Assembly: GCF_003382565.3 (NCBI RefSeq)
Contig: NZ_CP086253.1
Location: 4,278,001 to 4,342,000, forward strand
Direction: 5' to 3'
DNA length: 64,000 nucleotides
From: Pectobacterium aquaticum
GTDB taxonomy: Bacteria > Pseudomonadota > Gammaproteobacteria > Enterobacterales > Enterobacteriaceae
Positions 27,655-36,525 of the stretch are shown here, piece by piece. Numbering within the stretch: the first letter of the stretch is position 1; each line of letters opens with the position of its first letter. The position numbers were made by a program, and so were the translations under genes. The notes beneath the pieces are model-generated. The model had not been told where the DNA came from, did no database searches, and was given only the letters and a program-made list of their open reading frames with translations.

Positions 27655-28017
27655 ATGAAAGAGCAGGAAAAAGCAGAGATCAAACGCCTTAGCGACCAAC
27701 TGGATAAGCTGACGCGTAAGCAGACCACGCTGCTGGAACAAGGTGATGCTGAAGCAATCGCCCTCAATCTGGAGGCCTGCGAGAAGCTAACAGCTGAAAT
27801 CGAGCGCCTGCGTAACGTGAGAGAACAGAAGCTCAGTGAAGAAGCACAGAAACTGGCGAACCTGCCTTTCAAACGTGCGATTACTAAAAAAGAGCAGGCT
27901 GATATGGGGACGTTGAAGAAAAGCGTTCGCGGTTTGGTGGTGGTGCACCCGATGACGGCATTGGGGCGCGAGATGGGTTTAAAAGAGATGACAGGCTTCG
28001 CGCCGAAACCGTTCTGA
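27655..28017 (+). CDS. yibL: Ribosome-associated protein YibL (DUF2810)
   Basis: A 120-residue protein, the same length as E. coli YibL, which is found with ribosomal subunits; its precise role is unknown. An N-terminal helical coiled-coil region (about 1-65) leads into a highly conserved basic tail (FKRAITKKEQADMGTLKKS, GLVVVHPMTALGREMGL). The start at 27655 (MKEQEKAEIKRL) matches the family. It follows mtlR, as in E. coli, and ends in a strong terminator. Confidence 0.93.
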   Translation: MKEQEKAEIKRLSDQLDKLTRKQTTLLEQGDAEAIALNLEACEKLTAEIERLRNVREQKLSEEAQKLANLPFKRAITKKEQADMGTLKKSVRGLVVVHPMTALGREMGLKEMTGFAPKPF

Positions 28018-28063
28018 GGTTTCTTCTCTGCGCAGACCGATGCTGGTGATGGATTCGTTGATG

Positions 28064-28095
28064 AAGCCCCTGTTTAACAGGGGCTTTGTCGTTTT
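28064..28095 (+). terminator. Terminator downstream of yibL
   Basis: AAGCCCCTG (28064-28072) pairs perfectly with CAGGGGCTT (28078-28086) around TTTAA, followed by a T-rich stretch. It sits between the convergent yibL and chemoreceptor genes. Confidence 0.85.
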
Positions 28096-28112
28096 TGGTA
28101 CGGTTGTTGATA

Positions 28113-30005
28113 TTAGCGCGGCGCGCGCAGACGATGCGTTTGGTCGGCAAACGCGATACCCGCTGGAGTGTCATCGTGTGGCGTGCTTGCCAGACGGAAG
28201 ACGGAAACGGCCTGCTTCAGCAGTCTCGCCTGCTCTTCCAACGAATCGGCAGCAGCAGAGGATTGTTGAACCAGTGCGGCGTTCTGCTGCGTGGTGCTGT
28301 CCATCTCAACAATTGCCTGGCTAACTTGGCTGATTCCGCGACTTTGCTCATCCGATGCGGTAGCAATTTCACCCATGATGTCATGCACCTGCGTGATAGA
28401 GATGACGATATCATTCATCGTTTTACCGGCATTGCCAACCAGCGTCGCTCCGCGTGATACCTGGGTAACCGATTCAGAGATCAGGCCTTCGATTTCCTTC
28501 GCGGCCTGTGAACTACGCTGGGCAAGGCTACGGACTTCGCTGGCAACCACAGCAAAGCCGCGGCCTTGTTCACCGGCGCGGGCGGCTTCGACTGCGGCGT
28601 TCAATGCCAGAATGTTAGTCTGGAAGGCGATGCTATTGATGACGGACGTGATTTCCGCGATACGCTTAGAACTGCTCTCAATCGCCGTCATGGTTTGCAC
28701 CACATTATTCACCTGCTCGCCGCCTTGTTTTGCGGTTTGAGATGCGCTGATTGCCAGCTTGTTAGCGTGGTGTGCGTTATCTGCGTTTTGCTTAACCGTC
28801 GCGGTGAGCTGCTCCATGCTGGCGGCAGTTTGCTCAACGGCAGCGGCCTGTTGCTCGGTACGTGATGACAGGTCCGTATTACCCGCGACGATCTCGCTGG
28901 ACGCGTTAGAAATCTGGCTGACGCCGACGCGAATGTCATCGATCATATTGTGCAGGTTGTCATTCATTTTCGACATTGCACTCATCAACTGACCCAGCTC
29001 ATCCTTACGCGTCGTGTTGATGGACATGGTGAGGTCGCCTGTTGCGATTTTTTCAGCCATGCTCAATGTGTTGCCAAGCGGTGTTGTAATCTGACGTGAA
29101 ATAAACCAGGAAATCAGCAGACCAAGCAGCAGCGTAATCAGTGTTGCGATGCTCATTTGCAGCGTGGCACTACGAATGTCTGCCTGTGAAGCCGCTAACT
29201 GATCGCTGAGGAGTGAGGTGATAACGGTATTTAACTGATCGGCAACCACCCGCATTTGCCCCGCCTGCGCCATTTCCTCTTGATAGGCTGGCATATAGGC
29301 CAAAACCTGCTCTTCATAGGTATTCATGATCGTCAGGACGGGTGTCAGCGTTTCACGCTGTTCGGCAGACAGGCTTTGATACAGGAAGGTCAATGACGTT
29401 TGTGCTGCGTTGATGGCATCCGTCAGTTTTTCTTCGGATTCTTTATTGGTAGACAGTAATAAGCCACGAACGTGGTAGCGAACGGAAATGAGTTTTTGGT
29501 TCAGATCAGAAAGTAATAATTGAAGAGTAGTACTGTTATTGTCTGTCTTTAATTGATCGTTAAGCTGCTCTAGCGGTTTTTCTGTTGTTGAGATATTCCA
29601 GCTTTTTCTGACGGCATCCTTTTTTCCCACTGCATTAATATAATTATTTTGTTTTTCCTGATAGCTGGAAATTAATGTGGGGATACTGGCTATTTTCTTG
29701 GTATCACTTTCTGACCAGTTAAATTCTTTTGCCTTTTCAGCGAGTTTACTGACGTTGGCAATGTGTTCAACGTTCTTTTTTATATCATCAGGATTATAGG
29801 TGGTGCCGTATAATGCGCGGTAATATTTAGCCTGGTTAATTTCATCATTGATATTGTTGCTTAAATTCACTTTATCAATACTGTCTTTCAGCGAGCCAAT
29901 ATGCATAATGCCCGCACCGGCAATTACCATGGTCATCAGCAGAATCAGGAAAAAACCTAATCCTAATTTTTTACCGACTTTTAGATTATCAAAATTCATC
30001 GTCAT
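28113..30005 (-). CDS. Methyl-accepting chemotaxis protein
   Basis: A 630-residue transmembrane chemoreceptor. TM1 is at about residues 12-34 and TM2 at about 275-297. Between them is a periplasmic helical sensor of about 240 residues (four-helix-bundle type, ligand unknown). A HAMP domain (about 298-350) and a cytoplasmic signalling domain follow, with the tip motif close to the usual EIT...INSIAFQTNILALNAAVEAARAGE sequence. The C-terminus ends HRLRAPR and lacks the NWETF-like tether for CheR/CheB seen on high-abundance receptors. GGTGGG precedes the ATG at 30005; other close in-frame starts exist at 30008 (GTG) and 29999. No chemotaxis genes lie nearby. Confidence 0.93.
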   Translation of the reverse strand: MTMNFDNLKVGKKLGLGFFLILLMTMVIAGAGIMHIGSLKDSIDKVNLSNNINDEINQAKYYRALYGTTYNPDDIKKNVEHIANVSKLAEKAKEFNWSESDTKKIASIPTLISSYQEKQNNYINAVGKKDAVRKSWNISTTEKPLEQLNDQLKTDNNSTTLQLLLSDLNQKLISVRYHVRGLLLSTNKESEEKLTDAINAAQTSLTFLYQSLSAEQRETLTPVLTIMNTYEEQVLAYMPAYQEEMAQAGQMRVVADQLNTVITSLLSDQLAASQADIRSATLQMSIATLITLLLGLLISWFISRQITTPLGNTLSMAEKIATGDLTMSINTTRKDELGQLMSAMSKMNDNLHNMIDDIRVGVSQISNASSEIVAGNTDLSSRTEQQAAAVEQTAASMEQLTATVKQNADNAHHANKLAISASQTAKQGGEQVNNVVQTMTAIESSSKRIAEITSVINSIAFQTNILALNAAVEAARAGEQGRGFAVVASEVRSLAQRSSQAAKEIEGLISESVTQVSRGATLVGNAGKTMNDIVISITQVHDIMGEIATASDEQSRGISQVSQAIVEMDSTTQQNAALVQQSSAAADSLEEQARLLKQAVSVFRLASTPHDDTPAGIAFADQTHRLRAPR

Positions 30006-30221
30006 CACATCCCACCACTATATCGTATTGAGTCGAATTCACTATCCTGATGCACACGTATTTAGCGGTGTTAGCATCTCGGATTACCGCTTACCAAGCT
30101 TATCCCTGCACAATAACATGATAAAAACCTGCAATAGATATCGGCACGTTACTCCGAAACTTTATGCGCCAGTGAGAGAGGAATGCCAACGTACATGCTG
30201 CTCGGCATCGAGGTAGGGATA

Positions 30222-30257
30222 ATAAAAAACTGGAATAACAGACTGTTATTCCAGTTT
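30222..30257 (-). terminator. Terminator downstream of sodA
   Basis: A 14-bp perfect stem (30227-30240 with 30244-30257) has a 3-nt loop and on the minus strand is followed by a run of T. A second 7-bp stem (30277-30283 with 3087-30293 region) lies between it and the sodA stop. Confidence 0.85.
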
Positions 30258-30304
30258 ATATTCAAATGCAGAAGAGGCCTGATGGTATCAGGCACTCAAC
30301 GGCT

Positions 30305-30931
30305 TTATTTTTTCGCGCTAGCGAAACGCGCAGCGGCTTCGTCCCAGTTCAACACGTTCCAGAATGCTTTAGCATAAGCTGGACGAAGATTCTGATATTT
30401 CAGGTAGTAAGCGTGCTCCCATACGTCCAGACCGACGATTGGGTAGCCAGACGCACCAGAAACGGCTTCACCCATCAGCGGGCTATCTTGGTTTGCAGTA
30501 GACACGACGGCCAGTTTGCCGTCGTCTTTCAGTACCAGCCACGCCCAGCCAGAACCGAAGCGGGTTGCTGCTGCTTGCTCAAATTTCTCTTTAAACGCAT
30601 CAACGCTGCCGAAATCACGTTCGATGGCCGCTTTCAGGTCGCCAGTCAGCGTCGTGCCGACTTTCAGGCCCTTCCAGAACAGGCTATGGTTAACGTGACC
30701 ACCCGCGTTGTTACGCAGTGCCGTTCTTTTCTCCGCAGGAACTTTGTCCAGTTGAGCAATCAGCTCTTCAGCAGACAATGTAGCCAGTTCAGGCAGAGAT
30801 TCCAGCGCGGCGTTAGCATTATTGACGTAAGCCTGATGGTGTTTGGAATGGTGAATTTCCATCGTTTCTTTGTCGAAATGCGGTTCCAGTGCGTCATAAG
30901 CGTAAGGCAGCGATGGCAGTGAATAACTCAT
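30305..30931 (-). CDS. sodA: Superoxide dismutase [Mn]
   Basis: Converts superoxide to oxygen and peroxide in the cytosol. The 208 residues are close to E. coli SodA (206). Metal ligands fall in the usual places: H27 in EIHHSKHHQ, the histidine in GGHVNHSLFW, and D/H in GLDVWEHAYYLKYQN. The pair GSGWAWLV with QDSPL is typical of the manganese type. The ATG at 30931 (MSYSLPSLPYAY) matches the family. A Fur-box-like sequence upstream (31018-31036) fits iron-responsive repression as in E. coli. Confidence 0.97.
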   Translation of the reverse strand: MSYSLPSLPYAYDALEPHFDKETMEIHHSKHHQAYVNNANAALESLPELATLSAEELIAQLDKVPAEKRTALRNNAGGHVNHSLFWKGLKVGTTLTGDLKAAIERDFGSVDAFKEKFEQAAATRFGSGWAWLVLKDDGKLAVVSTANQDSPLMGEAVSGASGYPIVGLDVWEHAYYLKYQNLRPAYAKAFWNVLNWDEAAARFASAKK

Positions 30932-31017
30932 GTTTAGCATCTCCATGGTAAAAAAAATGTTACGGCACTGTGTTGTTAGTACCGCGTAAGCAATATCTTC
31001 ATTATAGTTAATTAAAT

Positions 31018-31036
31018 GATATTGAAAATGATTATT
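31018..31036. promoter_or_regulatory. Fur-box-like sequence upstream of sodA
   Basis: GATATTGAAAATGATTATT matches 15 of 19 positions of the Fur consensus. It lies about 90 bp before the sodA start. E. coli sodA is a known Fur target. The rest of the 553-bp gap to tag holds an ERIC copy, a short 18-bp tandem duplication (31268-31300) and no gene. Confidence 0.6.
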
Positions 31037-31123
31037 CTCGAACGGTCAGCATGAATCAGATTGCTTTACTTCATGATAACAAACGCTTATGTCGTTATTG
31101 CACTATGTAAAAACAAATTAATC

Positions 31124-31250
31124 TATACCCGTCATACTTCAAGCTGCCTGTGCGTTGGCTGCCCTTACTCACCCCAGTCACTTACCTGAGTAAGCTCCTG
31201 GGGACTCGCGCGGTTGCCGCCTTCACGCAACTCGAATTATTTAGGTATTG
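31124..31250. repeat. ERIC element between sodA and tag
   Basis: About 127 bp starting TATACCCGTCATACTTCAAG. Its core (CCAGTCACTTACCTGAGTAA then GCTCCTGGGGA) is the reverse complement of the classic ERIC primer region. It is more diverged from the copies at 7.9 and 14.1 kb than those are from each other. Confidence 0.88.
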
Positions 31251-31484
31251 CTTTTCTTATGATCGATTGAACAGCCCTGAGCGAATGAACAGCCCTGAGC
31301 TGTTGGCGAAACATTATTCATGATTCCGCGACGACTTTCTGCCCCATCCGCAAACGACCTTTCATATCTGCGAGCACACCCGCAAAACACTGGTTGCATA
31401 TACAGCAACATAAATGCCATGATCGACCCCGACTTGCGACAGACTGCCTTACAATGAACGGCTCAACATAATCAGGGGAAAGGT

Positions 31485-32048
31485 ATGCAACGCTGCGGCT
31501 GGGTTACACAAGACACCTTATATCAGGATTACCACGATAACGAGTGGGGGAAACCCTGCACCGACAGCCAGAAGCTGTTTGAGTTACTGTGTCTGGAGGG
31601 CCAGCAGGCAGGTCTTTCCTGGATTACCGTCCTGAAAAAACGCGAACACTATCGCCGTTGCTTTCACCAGTTCAACCCTGAGCAAGTGGCACAGATGACG
31701 CAGGATGACGTCGAGCGACTGGTGCAGGACAGCAGCATTATTCGCCATCGAGGAAAAATCGAGGCGATTATCACCAATGCAAAAGCGTGGATGGCGATGG
31801 AAAGTCAGGGAGAGAGTTTCTCGCACTTCATTTGGTCTTTCGTCGAACACCAACCGCATCTCAATCACCCCGCTTCGCTCGCCGAGGTGCCCGCCAAAAC
31901 GGACGTTTCAGATGCCATGTCCAAAGCCCTGAAGAAACGTGGCTTCAAATTTATCGGCTCAACCATCTGTTACGCCTTCATGCAGGCGGGTGGATTGGTC
32001 AACGACCATGTCACCGACTGCTTTTGTCATCAGGAAAGCCCCTCATGA
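31485..32048 (+). CDS. tag: DNA-3-methyladenine glycosylase I
   Basis: Removes 3-methyladenine from alkylated DNA. The 187 residues match E. coli Tag in length and start (MQRCGWVTQDTLYQDYHDNEWG). The zinc ligands C4 and H17 and the C-terminal histidine and cysteine in VNDHVTDCFCH are present, and TVLKKREHYRRCF and IIRHRGKIEAIITNA mark the helical fold. AGGGGAAAGGT precedes the ATG. Its stop overlaps the yiaC start (ATGA), so both are made from one message. Confidence 0.96.
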   Translation: MQRCGWVTQDTLYQDYHDNEWGKPCTDSQKLFELLCLEGQQAGLSWITVLKKREHYRRCFHQFNPEQVAQMTQDDVERLVQDSSIIRHRGKIEAIITNAKAWMAMESQGESFSHFIWSFVEHQPHLNHPASLAEVPAKTDVSDAMSKALKKRGFKFIGSTICYAFMQAGGLVNDHVTDCFCHQESPS

Positions 32049-32494
32049 TTCGACCTTACCGCGACCACGATCTCGAACCGCTGATGCAGCTTTGGCTGAA
32101 AAGTACCACGCTGGCGCATCCGTTTATTCGTGAAGATTATTGGCGAGAAAGTGCCAGCGCGGTACGTGAGATCTATATTCCCCAGTCGCAAACCTGGGTT
32201 TATGAGGAACAAGGGAGCCTCATCGGCTTTATCAGCGTGCTGGAGGCACGGTTCATCGGCGCGCTGTTTGTGGAACACGCCTATTATGGCAAGCAGATTG
32301 GTACAGCGCTGATCCAGCATGTTCAGGCACAGTACCCCTTACTCAGCTTGGAAGTGTATCAGCAGAATACGCGCGCCTGCCGGTTCTACCATAAACAGGG
32401 ATTTGTCATCGTGGAGGAAAACGTCAATCAGGATACACAGGCCACGGCGCTGATCATGCAGTGGGAACAGGAACATCCTGTGTGTGTGCGATGA
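32045..32494 (+). CDS. yiaC: GNAT N-acetyltransferase YiaC
   Basis: A 149-residue GCN5-type acetyltransferase similar to E. coli YiaC (146), reported as a protein lysine acetyltransferase. The acetyl-CoA loop region is VEHAYYGKQIGTALIQHVQ, followed by LEVYQQNTRACRFYHKQGF, the usual motif B. The ATG at 32045 overlaps the tag stop. A longer in-frame opening from 31787 lies inside tag and is rejected. The tag-yiaC pairing is as in E. coli. Confidence 0.88.
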   Translation: MIRPYRDHDLEPLMQLWLKSTTLAHPFIREDYWRESASAVREIYIPQSQTWVYEEQGSLIGFISVLEARFIGALFVEHAYYGKQIGTALIQHVQAQYPLLSLEVYQQNTRACRFYHKQGFVIVEENVNQDTQATALIMQWEQEHPVCVR

Positions 32495-32649
32495 GGCGGT
32501 TGCTCATCACATCAATCGTGCAGACTTCCCATTAATCGCGGTTAACCTTGGGCAGATGCGGGCCGGTATCGCTTGCAGTCTCTCGCCAGCTACGCGATTA
32601 TTCGATGAGCTATTTCTACGTTAACTTCCTTAATCTGCTGGAGTTTGTG

Positions 32650-33612
32650 ATGAAACCTAGCGTTATCCTGTATAAAAAAGTGGCTGACGATCTACGCGCT
32701 CGTTTAGACCAACACTTCACCGTCACTGAACTTGACGCCTTTCCCTCACTCGACCACCCCGCTCTGGCAACGGCCGAAGGCATCATTGGTTCCGGTGGTA
32801 AAGTCGATAAAGATTTCCTGCAACACGCACCGCGTTTACGCGCGGCGTCCACCATTTCAGTCGGTTATGACACCTTTAACGTCGACGCGCTGAATGAAAA
32901 AGGGGTGATTCTCATGCACACCCCGACCGTGCTGACGGAAACGGTGGCGGATACAGTTCTGGCACTGATGCTCGCCAGCGCACGTCGGGTCGTGGAAGTG
33001 GCTGAGCGGGTCAAAGCGGGTGAATGGAAAGGGGGCGTCGGCAGCGACTGGTTTGGCACTGACGTTCACCATAAAACCATCGGTATTCTGGGGATGGGCC
33101 GCATTGGTCTGGCCGTCGCGCAACGCGCCCACTTTGGTTTCAGCATGCCGGTTCTGTACAACGCACGCCGCCATCACGCCGAAGCGGAGCAGCGTTTTAA
33201 TGCCCGTCACTGCGATCTCGATACGCTATTAGCCGAGTCTGATTTTCTCTGTATCACGCTGCCGCTTACGGCGGAAACGCACCATCTCATTGGCCGCGAA
33301 CAGTTGGCAAAAATGAAACCCAGCGCCATTTTGATTAATATTGGTCGTGGTGCCGTCGTAGATGAAGAGGCGCTGACGGAAGCCTTAGTGAAAGGAACCA
33401 TTCAGGGCGCGGGCCTAGATGTTTTTGTCAAAGAACCGCTGCCCGTCGATTCTCCGCTGCTGGATTTACCTAACGTGGTGGCGCTGCCGCATATCGGCTC
33501 TGCCACACACGAAACCCGTTACGGCATGGCTGCCTGCGCCGTTGACAACCTGATTGCCGCCCTGAGCGGTCAGGTAAAAGAAAACTGCGTGAATCCGCAG
33601 GTTTTGAAATAA
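32650..33612 (+). CDS. ghrB: Glyoxylate/hydroxypyruvate (2-ketogluconate) reductase B
   Basis: An NADPH-dependent D-2-hydroxyacid dehydrogenase acting on glyoxylate, hydroxypyruvate and 2-keto-gluconates. The 320 residues are close to E. coli GhrB (324). The dinucleotide-binding loop is GILGMGRIG, and the catalytic Arg, Glu and His fall in INIGRGAVVDE, the EPLPVDSPLL region and LPHIGSATHETR. The ATG at 32650 (MKPSVILYKK) follows GGAG; the open frame extends 102 bp further upstream without a ribosome site. Monocistronic with a terminator downstream. Confidence 0.95.
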   Translation: MKPSVILYKKVADDLRARLDQHFTVTELDAFPSLDHPALATAEGIIGSGGKVDKDFLQHAPRLRAASTISVGYDTFNVDALNEKGVILMHTPTVLTETVADTVLALMLASARRVVEVAERVKAGEWKGGVGSDWFGTDVHHKTIGILGMGRIGLAVAQRAHFGFSMPVLYNARRHHAEAEQRFNARHCDLDTLLAESDFLCITLPLTAETHHLIGREQLAKMKPSAILINIGRGAVVDEEALTEALVKGTIQGAGLDVFVKEPLPVDSPLLDLPNVVALPHIGSATHETRYGMAACAVDNLIAALSGQVKENCVNPQVLK

Positions 33613-33627
33613 CCCTAGATCGACCTT

Positions 33628-33660
33628 AGCGCTGCGACGACACTTTCGCAGCGCTGCTTT
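33628..33660 (+). terminator. Terminator downstream of ghrB
   Basis: AGCGCTGCG (33628-33636) pairs perfectly with CGCAGCGCT (33647-33655), followed by GCTTTT. The rest of the 303-bp gap before the next operon has no gene and no promoter that I could assign. Confidence 0.8.
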
Positions 33661-33915
33661 TCCCCACTCACCAAGCCCATCATCACACGCGAAACGCGGC
33701 GATTTCTCGCAAAAACCACGCTTTTTCCTAACTAAAAACTGGATAACCAATACCGGTATTGTTCTTTGCGGTTTCCTACCGCCTATGGAAATATCGGCTG
33801 TAACGAACGGTTAACGTCTTCTGCCGTATTCCCCGTTTCAGGACGTAATCGATACGCATATTCACCTGATAAAAAACAAATTTAATAAAAACCATCACAT
33901 GTAGGGAAAACCATC

Positions 33916-35553
33916 GTGGCGACTTTTTTGCATCCTCATCAGAAACTCACTATTTTTACCTCATTGCTCCTTCTGGGTGGTGCGCTGGGCGCACAGGCAG
34001 CGAACGACGCGCCGAAAATCGGCGGCACGCTGATTTATCTGGAGCAGCAGGCGCACACCAATCTCTATACGCCCGCGGGCGGGTTTTATCCGAACGGCGG
34101 CATCCTCAACCAGATCACCGATAAACTGACGTACCAGAACCCAGAAACGCTGGAGGTCGAACCGTGGATTGCGGAATCCTGGACCATTAACGCGGATAAC
34201 ACCGAATACACGTTCAAGATTCGTCCCGGCGTTAGCTTCTCTGACGGCACCCCGCTGGATGCCAACGCAGTAGCGAAAAACATCGATACCTACGGCTTGG
34301 GAAATACGGCACTCAACCAGCCGATTTCTGAGGTCATCAATAACTACCTGCGCAGTGAAGTCATCGATCCGCTCACGGTGAAGTTTTACTTTAAGAAGCC
34401 GTCTCCGGGCTTTCTGCAAGGTACTGCGACCATCGGTTCCGGTCTGGTGTCCCTCAGTACGCTGGAGCGCAATTTCAATCAGTTAGGCAATGCTAAAAAC
34501 ATTATTGGCTCCGGCCCGTTCGTGGTGAGCAGCGAGAAGCTAGGGCGGGAACTGAAACTGTCCGCCCGTAAGGATTACAACTGGGCACCGGTTAAATCGA
34601 AGCATCAGGGGCGCGCCTATCTGGACGGTATTACCTATCTGGTCACCCCAGAAGACAGCGTGCGTATTGGCGCGCTGGTATCGGGTCAGGCGGACTTCAT
34701 TCGTCAGATCCAAGCCTATGATGAGAAGCGGGTGCAGAGCCAGGGCTTCAATCTTTATGCCCCACCGACACGCGGCGTCAATAACAGCGTCGTATTCCGC
34801 CCGGATAACCCACTGGTCGCCGATATTCGCGTGCGTAAAGCGCTGCTGCACGCCACCAACACCAAAGAGATCATTGATACGCTGTTCTCGGACAACTACC
34901 CACAGGCCACGTCACCGCTGGCTAAAACCGCCGCGGGCTATGTCGATCTCTCCAGCAAACTCACGTTCGATCCCGCTCAGGCCAACAAACTGTTAGATGA
35001 AGCAGGCTGGAAAACCGGTTCGCAGGGATTGCGACAGAAAGACGGCAAAACGCTGGAGCTAACCGCCTATGAATCCCTGCCGCAGCCGCAGAACAAAGAA
35101 ACCTTACAGCTGGTTTCTCAGCAGTGGGCAAAAGTCGGCGTGAAGCTGAACGTGCTGGCGGGTGACGCAGGCAGCAAGACCGTCGATAGCCTCGATCCGC
35201 TGAAAACGGGCGTTGCTCCAGCGATGGTAGGCCGTGCCGACCCGGATGTACTGAAAAGCCAATATTACCCGACGGTACGCAACGTCCTGCTGCAAAAAGG
35301 CGGCTCCAGCGACAAGGTGAACACCTTTGTCGATGCGCACCTAAATACGCTGCTGGATGGCATCGCCGCTGAAACCGACCGCAGCAAGCGACTGGCGCTG
35401 GTCGGAGAGGTGCAGAGCTACCTGATCGATCAGGCCTACGTCATTCCTATTTTTGAAGAGCCGCAGGTGTTTGCGGGCGCGCCAACCACAAAAGGCATCG
35501 CGTTTGAAGCCGTTGGTCGCCCCAGCTTTTACAACACCTGGCTGGATAAGTAA
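33916..35553 (+). CDS. ABC transporter substrate-binding protein (peptide/opine class, KPN_01854-like)
   Basis: A 545-residue periplasmic solute-binding protein of the DppA/OppA superfamily (SBP_bac_5). A signal peptide (about 1-28, ending AQA) leads to a mature protein starting NDAPKIGGTLIYLEQQ. YTFKIRPGVSFSDGTPLDA is the family hallmark around residue 95-115. It is the first gene of a six-gene operon with both permeases, a double ATPase, a flavin monooxygenase and a CMD-domain protein. That neighbourhood defines a group I recall as the KPN_01854 family; the ligand is unknown. The start is GTG with GGGA 8 nt upstream. Confidence 0.88.
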   Translation: MATFLHPHQKLTIFTSLLLLGGALGAQAANDAPKIGGTLIYLEQQAHTNLYTPAGGFYPNGGILNQITDKLTYQNPETLEVEPWIAESWTINADNTEYTFKIRPGVSFSDGTPLDANAVAKNIDTYGLGNTALNQPISEVINNYLRSEVIDPLTVKFYFKKPSPGFLQGTATIGSGLVSLSTLERNFNQLGNAKNIIGSGPFVVSSEKLGRELKLSARKDYNWAPVKSKHQGRAYLDGITYLVTPEDSVRIGALVSGQADFIRQIQAYDEKRVQSQGFNLYAPPTRGVNNSVVFRPDNPLVADIRVRKALLHATNTKEIIDTLFSDNYPQATSPLAKTAAGYVDLSSKLTFDPAQANKLLDEAGWKTGSQGLRQKDGKTLELTAYESLPQPQNKETLQLVSQQWAKVGVKLNVLAGDAGSKTVDSLDPLKTGVAPAMVGRADPDVLKSQYYPTVRNVLLQKGGSSDKVNTFVDAHLNTLLDGIAAETDRSKRLALVGEVQSYLIDQAYVIPIFEEPQVFAGAPTTKGIAFEAVGRPSFYNTWLDK

Positions 35554-35580
35554 CACAGAAGAAAGAGGGAGGAGATCATC

Positions 35581-36525
35581 ATGAACCGATATCTGGCACT
35601 GCGCATCGGTCAGGCACTGCTCGTCCTGTGGGCGGCATTCACCCTGTCTTTTATCCTGCTTCAGGCGATGCCGGGTGATGCCGTACTGATCAAGTTTCAA
35701 AACCCAGAGCTCGGCCTGAGCGCCGAGCAGATCGCGCAGCTGCGTTTATCCTACGGTGCCGATACGCCGGTGCTCACGCAATATTTTCATGCGATAGCCC
35801 AGATACTGCGTGGCGATCTCGGCCTCTCTCTTCAGGCTGGCGTGCCGGTCACCGAGCTGATTGCCGCCAATCTACCGCCTACATTGCTGCTCGCGGTGCT
35901 GGGTTTCATCGCCGCCGGGCTGTTGGCGTTCGCCCTTGCGTTCTTATCAACACTGACGCCGTTTCAGTGGCTGCGAACCGCACTGCAATCGCTGCCATCA
36001 CTGTTTATTTCCGTGCCGACCTTCTGGCTCGGCATTGTGTTGATTCAGATCTTTTCTTTTCGTCTGGGGCTGATTCCCGTCATTAACCCCGGCGAATGGG
36101 AAGGGCTGATTTTGCCTGTTCTGACGCTGGCGCTGCCGATCTCCGCCCCGCTCGCTCAGGTGCTGATGCGCAGCATCGATCAGGTACAAACCCAGCCGTT
36201 TGTTGCGGTAGCCCGTGCGAAAGGAGCCAGCCGCAGCGGCGTGCTCTGGCGACATATCGCCCGTAACGCGATGCTGCCCACGCTGACCATCGCCGGTTTG
36301 CTGCTGGGCGAGCTGATTGCGGGGGCGCTGATTACCGAAACCGTGTTTGGACGTAACGGGCTCGGTCAGTTGACGCAAGAAGCCGTGAACTATCAGGACA
36401 GCAGCGTGTTACAGGCCATCGTGCTGATTTCCGCCGCCGCCTTTGTCGTCGTCAATTTGGTCGTCGACCTGCTTTATCCCCTTCTCGATCCGCGCCTGAA
36501 AAGAACGCCAGGAGCCACGCTATGA
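35581..36525 (+). CDS. ABC transporter permease (DppB type)
   Basis: A 314-residue inner-membrane permease with about six hydrophobic segments. The N-terminus MNRYLALRIGQALLVLWAAF is typical of DppB/OppB subunits. The cytoplasmic EAA loop, which contacts the ATPase, is FVAVARAKGASRSGVLWRHI. It forms the transport channel with the next gene, whose start overlaps its stop (ATGA). AGGAG precedes the ATG. Confidence 0.92.
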   Translation: MNRYLALRIGQALLVLWAAFTLSFILLQAMPGDAVLIKFQNPELGLSAEQIAQLRLSYGADTPVLTQYFHAIAQILRGDLGLSLQAGVPVTELIAANLPPTLLLAVLGFIAAGLLAFALAFLSTLTPFQWLRTALQSLPSLFISVPTFWLGIVLIQIFSFRLGLIPVINPGEWEGLILPVLTLALPISAPLAQVLMRSIDQVQTQPFVAVARAKGASRSGVLWRHIARNAMLPTLTIAGLLLGELIAGALITETVFGRNGLGQLTQEAVNYQDSSVLQAIVLISAAAFVVVNLVVDLLYPLLDPRLKRTPGATL

